64,000 nt of DNA from Blastobasis lacticolella. Its lineage: Eukaryota; Arthropoda; Insecta; Lepidoptera; Blastobasidae. How positions within the stretch are numbered: the first letter of the stretch is position 1; the number at the start of each line of letters is the position of its first letter. The stretch is taken from NCBI GenBank assembly GCA_905147135.1, contig LR990061.1, positions 3,262,026-3,326,025 of the forward strand. Direction: 5' to 3'. Made by a program: the position numbers and the translations under genes. The notes beneath the pieces were generated by a model. It worked only from the letters and a program-made list of their open reading frames with translations. It did not search any database and was not told where the DNA came from. Positions 1-12,141 of this stretch are shown one piece after another.

Positions 1-113
1 ATGAAATGTAGCCTATGTCAAATTGGAAGAATGTAGCATTCTATTGGTGAAAGAATTTTTTAAATCGGCCCAGTACTTTTTGAGCCTATTCATTACAAAC
101 ATACAAACATACA
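1..113 (-). mobile_element. Helitron-like fragment (Lep1 type), cut by window edge
   Basis: On the minus strand this matches the central part of the element at 50625-50811, sharing GTAATGAATAGGCT, CCGATTT and AATTCTTTCACC. That is a common lepidopteran non-autonomous Helitron block. Confidence 0.65.
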
Positions 114-1199
114 AAAATAGGTACAAATCTTTCCTCTTTATAATATTAGTGTAGATGTAGATCAAATCGCTCAGTCCTTAATAAATCTTATTTTAAGTTC
201 ATAAAATAAATTCTTACGATGATAAAATGAACGGCATTCAAGATACACCAAACTTGATTTTCCCAACTTTCTGGGGTAAACCATTTCTATCTGCAGCACT
301 AAATCTGACATTTCTATATTGCCAGAAAAGAAAATTAATGTCCACAGGTTATAAATTATCATTAGCCTAGAATTTTTATTACGAGATATTAATCGTCAAT
401 GTTGTATCCACTTTAATTATTTGCTTATACAATATTATTTATGTTAATGAATGATGTTAATAATGACTATTGACGATGTTAATGTAAAATTCTGGATATT
501 AGCGCCATCTAACTAAGCTAAGTTGTAATGATTCTAATTATACATACTAGATGTCGCCCAACCACAGTTTCATGGATGGAACACAGGGATGGAAGAAAAA
601 TGCAGAACCGCAGGGTTCTTTTACATGTCACCGCTAGGACTCAGCTGATTCGATTTCCTCATGCCTGTAATCATACTACGTACTTACCTTATCATTTATT
701 TGACTATAAGCTGCGATGACTACTTACCCACCTATTAGGCCACCTAACTGATTAATGATTATTAATAATTAAACTAATGATTATTCTATTCTATTCTAAC
801 CCACTTGCACATTTGCCTGTCTCTAAAATAACTTTTTTAATAACGTAGATAATTCATGTAGGGGAGGCAGAGGCTGTTTGATGCAGATTTCTTGGAGGAT
901 GGACTTCGCCGACCAAGTTAAGGCTGCCGGTAAATAAATTGGTAAAAAAAGATGTACCGACAGAGGGAACAACTGTTTTTTTAATATCAATAGGTACGCG
1001 ACGATGAATAGCGCCCTCATTTTCGAAAACTCTTTTTCTGCTAAGCTTATCTAGGAAAGCAACGGTTGTAGAAGAGTGGCGACGACTGCCAACCGACGAC
1101 AACGATCACGACCACTCTGTCAAGAATGTGGCGTCTTGGAGGAAGAAGTGGATCTCAATTCCCATGGTAGGTAAACGTGACGTTAACCACTTTAAACCA

Positions 1200-1720
1200 G
1201 GGACCACGGTGATCATCTGTTTATTTCGCGTCAGGGGCTATTCTTTAATCGCTCGCATCGATTTGAACGGTTTCAAATTATGATTTTCGGCATTTCAAAT
1301 TCAATATTTTTAATTTTTAATTAAGTTGGCACTACTGAAAGACTCAATAATAGGGAAAATCAGCATCATGCATCAAAGGTCCTTTTCGCACAAACACACC
1401 ACCACAACACTTTATCAATAATTATACTTTACAACAAATACAAAGATCAAGTGGATATACACATCGGCACTGTGTAGTCTCCACGTGTATTTTATGTTTT
1501 AATAATTGTGTTCTTCTTATGTTTTTTTGGTTTATTGCATTTTTTTATGTTGTGGTGTTGTTGTTTGTGTCAATAAATGTTTTTTCTTTCTTTCTTTCTT
1601 TCAAAATATCGACTTTTTCACGCCGAAATTCAAAATTCGAATCGAGGCGAGCGATTCAAAAATAGGGCCTCAGATGTAGGAGACCGGATTATTGGACACA
1701 CGTGATCATCTGTACCGAAA
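1200..1720. repeat. Diverged inverted repeat
   Basis: The left arm, with GTGATCATCTGT and AATCGCTCGCATCGATTTGAA-like sequence at 1209-1262, reappears inverted at about 1635-1712. The arms are imperfect, suggesting an old foldback transposon. Confidence 0.4.
1581..1602. repeat. TTTC microsatellite
   Basis: About five tandem TTTC units in a T-rich stretch. Confidence 0.9.
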
Positions 1721-3969
1721 GGAAAACCGGGCTTCAATGCATATTGCTTGGTGGTAGAAATAGTTAAGCGATGGTACCTACTACCCATTCGGTCGGGAAC
1801 ACTCCCCAGGCCATATAGATTAGATACCATGGGGTTTTCCGATTTCCGACGGATCATCAAAGAAATCTATCTAGGGTGAGGTGTCGAACAGTGACCCACA
1901 AAAAAGTTAAACAATCATAACTCATAAGTTTGTCAATATCATGAAATGTTTTGTAGTCTAGTCATTGCGTAATATATCTGACTCTCATTTTGTATATAAG
2001 TTAATGGAAAAAGATTTATAGATAAAATGATAATGCAGATTTATTGAAAGATGGGAAATGGCTCATTGTGTCCACCTCGTGGCACACATTGAACCAGGGG
2101 GTTGGTCTACAGCAAACCGGGGAGTACACAGTGAGCCCGACGAATGAGATCACTATTATTAACGTTTCCTCGTTGTAGTTATTAGCATAGTAGATATATC
2201 AGATAATAATACATTCTTTATAAATGTGTAAGCAGTTAGTTTTATTTACCAAAATAACTGTGAAGACTATAGATCAACATAAATCAATAACAACATAACT
2301 TAACCTATTTTCTAATTACAGTCATTGATGATATATTTTAAGGTTGTATTATAATAAATAGTTAACTAGCTACACTAGAGTTCTTAAGATCTACAATAAG
2401 ACTGAATTGCTTATTTAAAAAAATTGAAGTCTTTGTATGGCAACTTATGCCAAGTTTTTTTTCCGTCATAGAACGTCATTCTTAAAAGTCACAATAAACA
2501 ATTTGACTCTTTAGGTATGTTTATTTTCGTGAGTTATGAAAAATATTTTTGAATACTTTGCAAACAATTAAAAAGGAAGAGCGGAAAATAATTTTTAGCA
2601 TGATTATTAATTTAGACAAAAATTCAAGCTAATAGTGATCAAATAACTGAATGTTTACAAGAAGGACTGAGAAGGAGTAACAAGGAAAGATTATCCCCAG
2701 ATTATTGCCATATCCACACTTTATAATGTCAGTCAATACGGACTTATCGTGGTCCTAATATATTTTAGGCGTCTACCAACAATGGTGGTGTGGTAGGGTA
2801 GGGGTACCCCCTACAAAAATTGATGTAGAAAAAAGTAAGTGATGGAGTAGGGATTCGATCCACTGGTGAAGCCTAGCAGTGGATATTAGTGACTTGAGGG
2901 GGGTTGGGTACGGATAGAGCACGGTTAGGGCGCGGATAGGGGTAGGGTACATGTAGGAGTGGGATAGAGGTAGAGTTCATTAAATTAAAACTACGCGAAC
3001 CAAGACGCGCCGTCCAGCCAATTCATGTACCTATACCAAGAAGACTGACGGCAGTAGCCTGATATTGCCGACTCGCATTTTTTAAATGGAATCACTCTAA
3101 AAAAAACCGGTAGCTGATTTATATGAATATTAAAGGTAAAATAATTAAGAAAATCAGAATTTTGATGTTGTACACAGTGGAGCGGTGGCTCACTGTTCGT
3201 GCTGGTGTAGTGGGTCACTATGTACCATACACACATCTACTGATATTAAATTCATCAAAAAATTAATCATCAAAGTGGGATTCATGAATGTACGACCAAA
3301 CAATGCAAAGATATTCAGTACAGAAATAGAAAAAAATATTACTTTCAAACGATACACTATAAGGTTGAAAACTTAAAAATTACTACTTAGGATTTTCCGT
3401 GTTTTTACGCCGAAAAACACAAGAAGCCCTGAGTCGTGGGCGTTCTGCACTGGAGCTCGCTAACAACTGGAAAGCAAGAAGAGCGGTAAAAGCCAAGTAC
3501 GATTACGCTTACTGCACGATCTGGCAACGTTGTTTTATGGTGATACTAATGGTGGCTAACTGTGTACTACTGGTTCACTGTTCGACATCTCACCCTACAT
3601 ACTTTCGTACAATGTGAATCATCTCGTTATCAACTTACCACAGAACTGTTTTCAGTAGAGAGCTACGATGCTAGATTTTATCTTCTAAGTCCTCACTAAT
3701 AAATGAAAAGAAAAAACTCTTTTAAAATGTCTTCCCTTCGAAATAAAAGAAAAATTGAATGGCTCCTGAAAGCTTTTTCGCCTGAAAACTTCGTTGCTTA
3801 ATAAAAAAGAACTCTATTGTTTCTCTTATTGCTGCTTGGGAATCACTAAGTGATGAAAGCCTGTAAGAAAATAATTATTTGCGTGGCTGTTTACCATCTT
3901 TTCTTTTGCAGGTTTTCTTAAAACAGTAGAATAAGTAAGTAGTAGTATATATTACTGTTACGATTGGTT

Positions 3970-4113
3970 ATTAGTCCCACAAGGTGGACCGACAACCTGG
4001 TAAATCGCAGGTACCAGCTGGATGCGGAAGGCACAGGACCGCCTTTGTGAAGATCTCTGGGGGAGGCCTATGCCCAGCAGTGGGCGTCTTTCGGCTGATA
4101 TGATGATGATGAT
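3970..4113 (+). mobile_element. RTE-type LINE 3' end
   Basis: The plus strand encodes, with breaks, the C-terminus of an RTE reverse transcriptase (RSLGEAYAQQWASFG then stop) and ends in GAT repeats, the characteristic RTE tail. Heavily 5' truncated and dead. Confidence 0.8.
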
Positions 4114-4985
4114 CATGATATATTACTAAATTATGTATAGTTAGTAGTGTATATTCTCAAAGTGAAGTTTAAGAATTTGGTACAAGCCGGGCTAAATAAG
4201 ACAGTGAGTCTACACAGATTTTATTTCTCCGTGACCACTACGTCGGTCTTCGGCATCCTTGGGGCTTAAGGGTGTGTTTGTTGGCACGCATGTCATCCAC
4301 GTCGCTGCTTCTTGGGTCGGCCTCCTTTTTATCTAGTTTCGTTCTTAGTTAGATACAAATATTTTTTATTTGATTTGATTTTGTAAATATACAGCTCCTA
4401 CAAACGTATGGTCAGCATAGTAGTGGTTAGTCATGATCACATTTAGAATATCTAAATAACAATTATTTCTTAGATGAAATAAATTCATAAAAACTATTCA
4501 AAGGAGATGCTAATTTACGGCGCATGGCAAGAAAATGGACTATGTCTTAGCACTAGATATGGTCCCAAAACGCACGACAGGAGGCGCCGCTATTAAACGT
4601 TTTGTTCCAATTACGCTAATGTCAGGATAAAGTTTAGTGAAATTATGTAGTGTGAAAAGATTCGTCCCTATAAGTTGCATTTTAGTAATATCAATTACTA
4701 CAATCTCTATGCCGATGCTTTTCTTCCGCGTAAAAATTTTCGTTTATTTCCGCACTCACCAAAGAGTTTTACCAAAAAAGTGAATGTACCCTCACATTCT
4801 ACTTATTGGTGTACTTATTTACCAAAATGCCAAGGCGTTCACATTTTAAATGCCGGACAAATGAAATGTTAACGTACGTTTAAGGATAACTTAACACATT
4901 TATTTTATTAACCACCAATGATTTCCTGTTATTATTCTTATTTATTTAACTTCTAACCAATTTAGCGCCCAGTACGAGGTGCTCT
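4114..4985. other. Intergenic DNA without recognised genes
   Basis: A moderately GC-rich patch at 4205-4325 may be old transposon sequence. Nothing else is assignable. Confidence 0.4.
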
Positions 4986-4998
4986 CATAGACATTACT

Positions 4999-5230
4999 AT
5001 CTCTATCGTCTTAGTATTGAGAGAAAGAGACAAACGCTCTCTCGCGGCGCGAGCTTTGTCGCAGACACACTTGTGCTAGGGCCACAGTACGGCTAGCACA
5101 AGTTGCTCTCGCGCGTGATAAGCGAGAAAAGGCGCGACAAATATAATGCTATCTCTTTCATCTTAGTATTGAGAGAAGGAAACAAACGCTCTCTCGCGGC
5201 GCGAGCTGTGTCGAGGACACACTTGTGATG
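4999..5230. repeat. Tandem duplication of a 75-80-bp segment
   Basis: Segments 4999-5078 and 5151-5230 are close copies, both running CTTAGTATTGAGAGAA to GACACACTTGTG. Between them is a small inverted repeat, ACTTGTGCTAG / CTAGCACAAGT (5069-5103). Confidence 0.8.
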
Positions 5231-5324
5231 CTGCTTAGCCATGCTGGGTAGAGTACGGCACCAACCTCTTCCAGTCCCGGTATCGTTTAAATACCTTACT
5301 TACAGTCGTAAGTTCAAAGCTTTG

Positions 5325-5620
5325 AAGACCTGAGTAGTTCAGTTGGTGAACATGCCGTCTGCCACGCAGTTCCGGGTTTAATTCCCGGCCGGGCAGAAAT
5401 TTAAATGATGAATTTTAATTTCTGTTACGGGTCTGGGTGTTATATGTATCTATTAGAAGTATGTATTTAAAAATATATAAGTAACAACTTAAACTAAACT
5501 TAGGAATAAACTTACCAGTTGTCTGGCACCCATAACACAAGCTTTGCTTACTTTAGGGCTAGATGGCGCTGTCTGAATTTGTTCAAGCATATTCATTTAT
5601 TTAATCTTTATTTCGCAGCA
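5325..5620 (+). mobile_element. tRNA-derived SINE, family A
   Basis: The head resembles a tRNA, with A box TAGTTCAGTTGG (5335-5346) and B box GGTTTAATTCC (5376-5386). The body ATTTCTGTTACGGGTCTGGG and tail TAGATGGCGCTG are shared with the copy at 8183-8400. Non-autonomous; moved by LINE machinery. Confidence 0.85.
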
Positions 5621-6121
5621 TACATTATTTTATATACGTTTAAATATAAGACAGATATTTACCTGCCATCAAATTGTAAATGAATCCAAAAACTAAACTC
5701 AAACTGCTAGTAAAAACCAAGAAAAAACCTAATTGCAGAGTCCAATCAAGAATGTGAAACGGCAACTGCTGAAACCATTCCACTTTGCCCCCTATTGCGT
5801 CATCGCTACGGTTCTAGAACTGAAAAACCTCGCAAAACCCAGGGTGGGCTTATCAAAATCAATTTTCACATATTTGTCGACTAAAAACAACGAATGTGGA
5901 CGAATTAGTCGTGCTTTCGGCGAAAATTACACGAGTTTATACTTGTAACGTGGCGGCCGCATGCGACTGGCGTATTATCATGGTTAAACTTTGAAATGAA
6001 ACTGCACTTTGATGGTTGTTTCAAATGGAAATGATTTGGTTACTGCGCGCGTCTATGGTTTGATTCTTTTCGAAAGCGTACCTGTTGATAAATGAATAGA
6101 AATCTCATTTCGTGATACTTA

Positions 6122-6285
6122 TCTATACTATAGTATAAACAAAGTCGCTTCCCGCTGTCTATCCCTATGTATCTATATGCTTAGATCATGGAGAAAATAT
6201 TTGTTAGTAAATATTTTCTCTATGGCTTAGATCTTTTAAACTACGCAACGGATTTTAATTCGATTTTCAACTGACGTATTAAAAT
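6122..6285 (+). mobile_element. Small Helitron-like element, family 2, 3'-truncated
   Basis: Starts with TCTATACTATAG and contains AAAGTCGCTTCCCGC and CTACGCAACGGATTT, the diagnostic blocks of a family also present at 26448, 31050, 39465, 41310, 58498 and 62866. It lacks the CTAG end and is interrupted at about 6190-6230 by a short hairpin insertion. Confidence 0.75.
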
Positions 6286-6891
6286 CCTACCCGCCGCTGA
6301 TTAAAATTCCATCAGTACCACCTGGATGAGTGGCAACTGTATGATATGGCGGCTGGTGGTAGTCGACCACCATACGATTTTCCTGAAACTTCCTGTCCTT
6401 CACTTTGGAACGAGCTTCAGTGTTTCTAAACAATTACAATATTTAAATATTAATGAAATGATGCTACAGCTTAGTACTGGGGACTAAAAAGTCATTGTAG
6501 AGGTTGTAATAATAATGGAACATAGTGCCAACTTCTATAAACAGTTGTTTTTACATTTCGTTCAACCTTTAACAGTTATGTTTATATTAGTAAACATTTT
6601 ATTTTAAGTTTGGTATTAGCTGGCAGCATAAAATCACTACCGCCATCATACAGATTTAAAAAAGATTACTAAAATTGTAGGAGCGCCATCTATTGATGCT
6701 TTTTGAAACAAACTAACCATACCTACTGGAAAACTCCTCGTTGTCATGTCAACATCAACAACAGTGACGCTATAGAAAAGTGTAACAAATTAAATTCGAA
6801 TCATAATATGAAACGCTAGTGTGGCGTTTTAGACCCCCAGCTCTCTCAAATATCGTCAACGCGTCACGACTCCCCGGGATACTTTCTATCA

Positions 6892-7144
6892 GTAGCCGTA
6901 TTCACAATGATTCGAAACCGTTTCCGAACGATTCGACACGAAATTCGTGAGTGCCGAATCCGTGTCGAACGATTCGAAAACTGTTATTCAGAATCCCGAT
7001 AGATTCCACGGAAACTCTACTCTCTATAACATATAAAAATTTCATCAAAATTAACTGTAACCACATTTTCCAAAGAACTTTTGCGGGGTCCTTTGTCGAA
7101 TCCGTATCCGAATCCGATTTCCGAGCTATTGTGAATACGGCTAC
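6892..7144. mobile_element. MITE family X, copy 1
   Basis: A 253-bp element with terminal inverted repeats GTAGCCGTATTCACAAT, closely matched by the 244-bp copy at 50221-50464. Internal NGATTCGAAA-type repeats make it foldback-prone. No coding capacity. Confidence 0.85.
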
Positions 7145-7253
7145 AGGACCGCTTACTTGTTCGCGTCCCTCTTTCGTCAGATACAGGTACTTCAGGTAGG
7201 TACCTAAAATATTATTACAGGCCCTACCTCAAGTAATAGTAGAGTGTTCAATT

Positions 7254-7306
7254 ATTTCGGCCCAGTCTGGTTTTGGCCCTCGGGCCGAAACTCGTAATTA
7301 ATAAAG
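7254..7306. mobile_element. Fragment related to the CAGGCGTTTCGG MITE
   Basis: The blocks TTTCGGCCCAG, TTTTGGCC and GGGCCGAAA resemble the termini of the element at 14464-14813. Confidence 0.5.
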
Positions 7307-7673
7307 AAAAACGTTGACTTTGGCAATACTGTTTCTTTCCAAAATACGTTAGGTATTTTGTTACATTAGTTAGACCGAGACACAAGAACAAAGTTAATAT
7401 TTCGGTACGGTAATGAAAGGTTAGGAAGGTGGTTTGGGAAATTGCAAAAAAGTAAAGCCTTTTTTACATTCCTTTTTTACAATTTCCCCCAAAAACTACT
7501 GAAATAAAAAGTCCTCAAATTAAAAATATTTTTAAATTAAGTACAAGCTTTTATCTCGCGGTATAGTACTTATCAGGACCATTCCCAAGAGAGGTTATCT
7601 TGTTGCGTTCATTAGTGCCTATGACCACCTTCAGACTCCATCATCAGTACCATATTCATTGTCATCTAAGTTA

Positions 7674-7938
7674 CATCATCATCACAGCCCGTAACAGTCC
7701 ACTGCTGGACTTAGGGCCTCTCCCACGAAAGAGGAGCTTATTGCCATAATCTCCACGCTTGGCAGGCGGGTTGGAGATCACAGTGTTTAAAAATAACAAT
7801 GAAAAATGCTGCTGCCCATTTTCCAGACTATAAGAGACTCTTGATCTTTTGCCTCGAAAACATTAGTCGCCTTGTATGACACCCATGAGTGTAAGGGGTT
7901 GGTGCTATTCTACTCTGCCGGACACCACACGGCCTAAG
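7674..7938 (-). mobile_element. Dispersed repeat family C (RTE-like 3' terminus)
   Basis: Shares CAGCCCGTAACAGTCCACTG, GGCAGGCGGGTTGGAGA and GTGTAAGGGGTTGG with copies at 9590, 35438 and, inverted, 39690. Read on the minus strand it ends in the CAGTGGACTGTTACGG plus GATGATG signature of RTE-mobilised elements. Confidence 0.8.
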
Positions 7939-8182
7939 TTACATAGGTATACCAAATTTAAGCTTAATTGAACACCGGGAAGTGGGTCAAATTAGGCTTG
8001 TAAGATTTGCCCCGAAAATCCATAGTTACATACAAACATTGTTCCCTTAATTATTTTCTAATTATCTTTATTCCATTGGTTTTAAATCACGTATTAGACG
8101 TAAGATAATTGCTATGGAGGAGCGATCTCTCCCAATGTGTCCATTAAGAATGTTAATTTATGAAATACAAAATATATATAAT

Positions 8183-8400
8183 TATCGCCACGCAGAGGTC
8201 CCGGGTTCGACTCCCGGCCGAAGAAACTGAATTGATGAATTTTAATTTCTGTTACGGGTCTGGGTGTAGTATGTATAACAAGTATGTATTTAAAAAAAGA
8301 AGACAAAAGGCATATAAATCACCCGTAACACAAGCTTTGCTTACTTTGGAGCTAGATGGCGCTGTGTGAATTTGTCCAAGCATATTTATTTACATTAATT
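8183..8400 (+). mobile_element. tRNA-derived SINE, family A, 5'-truncated
   Basis: A second copy of the SINE at 5325-5620 with an intact B box GGTTCGACTCC (8204-8214) and the same body and tail; the A-box part of the head is missing. Confidence 0.85.
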
Positions 8401-9589
8401 TATATTTTTTACAAGTTCAATAAAACCCAGCAAAAAGTCTCAATATTTTTCTTCGCAATTGCAAAGCAACGAGCGCAGCCCTAAACAGCCAAGCGTTAAA
8501 AATACTTGGTAACTATTACTCTTTACGAAATGCCATCCGGCGACACGCGAGCGTGCCTATGTAATTCGCTAATTGTGGCAGGTGACTAAGTTTTTTAACC
8601 GTAAAACACATTAATTTTGATATAGTAGCCGCTCCCTAAAGTTTCGAGCGAACGCAGTTTTAACTAAAGTGCGTTTCAATAGACAAAATATAGTAGAGCA
8701 CGAAGTACGTTCAGGGATGTTATAAGCCAACTCAGGAATTATGACATCGGCTTGTCAAAATTATGGTCTTTGGGAAAAATTATGGTACAGTTTCTAAAAG
8801 CGTCTTACACGGATATTATTTGGTCTGAGATCCTATCACAACTTTTGTATCTCCGATAAATAGGTTTAGATTCATTTGCAAAATTTAAAAATGTGATTAT
8901 GTTTTACGAAATTTCGTCAAGGTCATGCAAGCAAGAGGGATGCAAAATACAAAACTGGTTGGGTGGAAGTGGGAACATAAAGTTAGTACCTATGGGTAAC
9001 CTTAATTCGAATAGAGATAGCTCTCATGGGTACTTCATCTCGCTCGCTCGCGTATGAAGTGACAGAAGCGAGCGAAATGAAGTGATATAGCTGAAAAGAT
9101 GTGAAATTATGAAGTAATGGTACTTTTGCGTACCACAATGGGAGTACTATGGTACATGGTACGAACACCTGGAAAATGGTACATGTACCATAATTATGGT
9201 ATCTACGTATAACATCATAGAGTACGTTATCCGCAGAAATCTATGTTTTTTTTAAATATTTTCTTGACAGGCATGGATACTAGTTCTTTAGCCTATAAGT
9301 ATTATTCTACAGTCTTTAGTTGAAACGTGGTTTAAACATTAACTTAGTTTACAATATTGTACTTTGTTTATATTTATATATTCTTTATGTAACTACACTA
9401 ATTGAATGAATGAATGAACAATATATTGCATAAGCACAGGATACAGTCGGTATATATATATATACATATACATATATAGCAAAAGAGAAAACAACAGACG
9501 GCCTTACCGCTTAAAGTGATTTATTCCAGGCAACCTGTAAATTGACTTATTTAAATAAATATGTAGATTATTCTTCACATTCCTGTATC
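8401..9589. other. Intergenic DNA, nothing recognised
   Basis: AT-rich sequence with a purine/pyrimidine simple patch near 9010-9070 (CTCGCTCGCTCG) and a TA/CATA run at 9450-9479. No gene seen. Confidence 0.5.
9450..9479. repeat. TA-rich microsatellite
   Basis: TATATATATATA followed by CATA repeats. Confidence 0.85.
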
Positions 9590-9844
9590 ATCATCACAGC
9601 CCGTAACAGTCCACTGCAAGACTTAGGGCCTCTCCCACGAAAGGGGAGGTTATTGCCATAATCTCCACGCTTGGCAGGCGGGTTGGAGACCGCAGTGTTT
9701 AAATATAACAATGGAAAATGCTGCTGCCCATTTTCCAGACTACGGAGACTCTTGATCTTTTGCCTCGAAAACATTAGTCGCCTTGTACGACACCCATGAG
9801 TGTAAGGGGTTGGTACTATTCTACTCTGCCGGACACCACACGGC
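9590..9844 (-). mobile_element. Dispersed repeat family C
   Basis: Near full-length copy of the unit at 7674-7938, with the same internal blocks in order. Confidence 0.8.
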
Positions 9845-10820
9845 CAGTATATAATACACTAAATAAGTCAATATTTTAGATTAACTTGGATAACACTTGC
9901 GGTTGTCGTGCTCTGTCTTTTTGTTATTAAAACGTACTTTAAGTACTTTACTTATGTACTTACACTACTTACCTGTTAGTGCCAGGATTCTCTGAAAACT
10001 CTATCCCTGTCTGCAAATGTAGTAGCTAGGCCAAAAAGCCGCTTATACTAAAAGAGCTTTTTGATTATTTGTGTTGTATGTATTAGGATTAAGAGTAGGT
10101 AACACTACCCACACATACGTATTAGGATTTGTAATTTTTATGTGTTACGAGTCAACGTAAAATGATATTGACGGAGTGACACACTCTAATTTTCATTACC
10201 CTCAACTTAACATAAATGACACATAGGTATTATCTACTAAAAGCCCGAATACTGGAATGCTTCTTAACTTTAAGGGCTCTTTAAAGATCATGCTGTCACT
10301 TTCGAATCTTTCACATTTAAAAGGAAAGCATGATATCTAATTTGCCCTTAAAATTAAAAGACATTCTAGTATTAGGAGTAAGACACTATAAGATTTTGGT
10401 ATGGTTATTTATACTACGACTAGACAAACATTTGGCGGTCAAACCTGTTGGTAAGTGACGATGCGATCGAAGATGGAGAATGCCTGTCTAGGAACCGCCT
10501 ATTCACTCTAGCCTTCTAACATTTTCTTCTACAGACTGCTGGATTAATTCCATTTCAAAATTATTTTAAGCAGGGTAACCCTACTGTAAATACAAACTGC
10601 GTACATACAACCTACAATTTCATAGTAACTCATATTCGATGTTAGACCAATACCTAATGATTTCTTTGACGCGGAATCATCATCATCTTATCATTATCAG
10701 GAGATCGCTGTGTTGAGAAAAGTTAACAAAAACTTAAACTTGGGAACCTTCTTCTGGCCTTCGTAGATCCAGAATGCAGAATGAATGGACCCCCCTAAAA
10801 TAGTTATATTAAATGCCTGT
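9845..10820. other. Intergenic DNA, nothing recognised
   Basis: No gene or clear repeat seen apart from a short CATCATCATC stretch near 10677. Confidence 0.4.
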
Positions 10821-10825
10821 AGGGG

Positions 10826-10936
10826 GTCAATTATCTACGGAGACTGTCCTAACTGATTAGCCTCTCAGACATTAGTCGACTTGCACCTACGTCGCAGGGG
10901 CATGTGCTATTCTGCTGTACCGGACACCATACGGAA
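10826..10936 (-). mobile_element. Diverged fragment of repeat family C
   Basis: Carries ACATTAGTCGACTTG and GTGCTATTCTGCTGTACCGG, a mutated version of the high-coordinate end of family C. Confidence 0.6.
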
Positions 10937-10965
10937 ATGTTCATGTTCTAAACTCAAAAAAATTT

Positions 10966-11394
10966 TTAAAGGCCAATTTTAATGCCCGGTATCGAGGACC
11001 AAAAAGTCGTTTTTCGAATATACATGTTCAATAACTTGGCCCTATACAATAAACATCTATAGATTCCTGTGAACAACCCGAAGTACAACGTGCCAGCAAT
11101 AACAAGTTTAAATTTCAAAAATCGAAAGTGAACAAATCGAATTTCGAAGCCGAATTGGCGCGCCGCAGCTGCATTGGCCAAGGTCAGTGCCATTGTGCCG
11201 AGTGCATTGCCCAAAGAGACTGCAATACTGCATGCGAAAAAGTACTTGCACGCACACATAGGTAGCTTTGTGCCGCGCGCAAGCGACGAAAAGTGGCCGA
11301 ATTGTGCGTCAAAGATTATGTCATGCAGACGCAGCGGTTCGCGGTCAAGGTCGCTGTGCAGTTTTGTCAAGTGCACGCGACGCATGCGCGGCAT
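10966..11394 (-). other. Unrecognised 142-codon open frame
   Basis: An ATG-initiated frame (MPRMRRVHLTKLHSDLDREP at its start) runs 142 codons through a GC-richer patch that stands out from AT-rich surroundings. The plus strand is also open across 11174-11416. The C-terminal third is hydrophobic and aromatic with no domain I recognise. It lies about 10 kb beyond the E93 stop on the same strand. Composition alone could explain two overlapping open frames, so I treat it as possible conserved noncoding DNA or a chance frame rather than a gene. Confidence 0.15.
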
Positions 11395-11561
11395 GCCGAT
11401 TTGTTTTTCATTGTGAATCGTGATTGTTGATGTTGATTGTCTTGTGTCAAGTTTTGTTGCCGGTGTTAGAATAGATTAACATTACAATAAACACAGAAAA
11501 CAACAATAAATAAATTAACATTCATCAAGTTGGTTTATATGTTAGGTACAGTTGTAACTCT

Positions 11562-11998
11562 GATTCAGTCAAAAGTAGTTTTAACTGAAAAAACCAGGCA
11601 AATGTAATATTGGCTGTACAAGGCGGTCAAAAGTAGTTTTTTTCTGAAAATCATTGGTTAATAGTAAATTTAACTAGATTTTTTTACTGGAAAGTCGTTT
11701 TGACTGATGCTCTTAGTCAAAACTACTACCACCATAAATACTTATTGATAGATTATAATAAAAGTACCCTGACTCAATGACTATCTTTCTTATCTTCTAA
11801 CAGTTAACACTCGCGTTCTTTACACTTTAACACAACTTTTTTACATAAATGTATCTGCCGAGTCTCTAATGATATTTAGTTTATAAAAATATTTATGTGT
11901 TTTTCTTTGTTATTTCGATTAACTTTTAAGAGATTTGACGGATAAAACTAATCAAAATGCGCTAGCATAGCAAAACTACTTTTGACGCATTCAGTTAG
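11562..11998. mobile_element. MITE-like element with internal repeats
   Basis: GATTCAGTCAAAAGTAGTTT near 11562-11584 is mirrored by AAAACTACTTTTGACGCATT at 11972-11991, and further copies of the GTCAAAAGTAGT / AGTCAAAACTAC motif lie at 11626 and 11715. This pattern of terminal plus sub-terminal repeats is typical of a hAT-like MITE. Confidence 0.55.
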
Positions 11999-12141
11999 TC
12001 TACCTGGGCTTTGGGCACAGAAACTTTTTCTATTCTTTTTTCGTACATGAATAAAACACGAAATTACTGGTAGATCGCCCTTATGCCCTCTACGATTTAT
12101 ATTAACTTAGACACGCGCAATAAAATTGGAGAATTGAGTTA

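Larger units (their letters stand above)
114..3957. other. Intergenic DNA without recognised genes
   Basis: No reliable gene seen. It contains a TTTC microsatellite at 1581-1602, a diverged foldback at about 1200-1720, and repeated short matches to a GTACACAGTGAGCC-type motif near 1887, 2057, 2130, 3167 and 3560 that may be remnants of a small foldback family. The rest is unassigned. Confidence 0.5.
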
